Source: an uncultured Oscillibacter sp.
Lineage (GTDB): Bacteria > Bacillota_A > Clostridia > Oscillospirales > Oscillospiraceae
Assembly (NCBI GenBank): GCA_902462475.1
Contig: CABQCB010000124.1
Span: 1-6,052, forward strand
Length of the DNA: 6,052 nucleotides
Reading direction: 5' to 3'
The notes under the pieces are model-generated. The model was not told where the DNA came from and ran no database searches. It was given only the letters and a program-made list of their open reading frames with translations. The position numbers were made by a program, and so were the translations under genes. Of the stretch, positions 6,039 to 6,052 are shown one piece after another (within the stretch, counting starts at the first letter, position 1; every line of letters begins with the position of its first letter).

Positions 6039-6052
6039 TGGTTGCGGAGACA
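6039..6052 (-). tRNA. 3' end of an initiator tRNA-Met (fMet), cut by window edge
   Basis: Read on the minus strand the last 14 nt are TGTCTCCGCAACCA. This has an encoded CCA, discriminator A and acceptor strand CTCCGCA, matching the ...CCGCAACCA ending of bacterial initiator tRNAs, in which A72 faces C1 without pairing. Known initiator tRNAs of Escherichia coli and Bacillus end in the same nine bases. A terminator with a long T-run follows the CCA at once, as expected for the end of a tRNA transcript. Only the 3' end is visible, so the anticodon is not seen and another tRNA remains possible. Confidence 0.6.

Overview
The window looks like chromosomal DNA of a Gram-positive, G+C-rich gut-type Clostridium relative, most likely an Oscillospiraceae/Eubacteriales member. 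This is inferred from the lipoprotein-anchored binding protein, strong AGGAGG-type ribosome binding sites, heavy use of C/G-ending codons, and an A-tract promoter with an extended -10. No rRNA or other taxonomic marker confirms it.

Left part (1-4152): a tightly packed plus-strand operon. It begins, cut by the window edge, with a metallo-beta-lactamase-fold hydrolase of the ComEC-like soluble type. A complete tripartite tricarboxylate transporter (TTT) follows in the order tctC (lipoprotein binding protein), tctB (small membrane subunit), tctA (large membrane subunit). Only 12 nt separate the hydrolase from tctC, and its stop codon overlaps the tctC ribosome binding site. A G+C-rich hairpin lies between tctC and tctB, and a perfect 16-bp intrinsic terminator closes the operon. 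TctC should capture an organic acid outside the cell and pass it to the TctA/TctB membrane complex, which is ion-gradient driven in the known family. The substrate cannot be read from the sequence, and no TctDE-type two-component regulator is present here.

Middle (4153-4554): about 400 nt without a credible gene. The first 200 nt hold several small inverted repeats of unknown meaning. Then comes a good sigma-A-type promoter (4369-4397, 17-nt spacer, TGn extended -10, upstream A-tracts), followed by a leader of about 150 nt with stem-loop potential, including a helix that could hide the next ribosome binding site.

Right part (4555-6052): one gene for an unrecognised 434-residue exported or membrane-anchored protein. 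It appears to contain two related extracytoplasmic units, the second with a YWEP...DIR..FP motif reminiscent of the C-terminal sensor regions of clostridial BlaR1/M56 proteins. A 3' region with overlapping inverted repeats follows, then a bidirectional terminator. The last 14 nt match, on the minus strand, the 3' end of an initiator tRNA (fMet), so transcription appears to converge on that terminator.

Most of the window is ordinary transporter biology. The points most worth checking are the unrecognised exported protein with its structured leader, the hydrolase-transporter linkage, and the possible small structured RNA before the tRNA.
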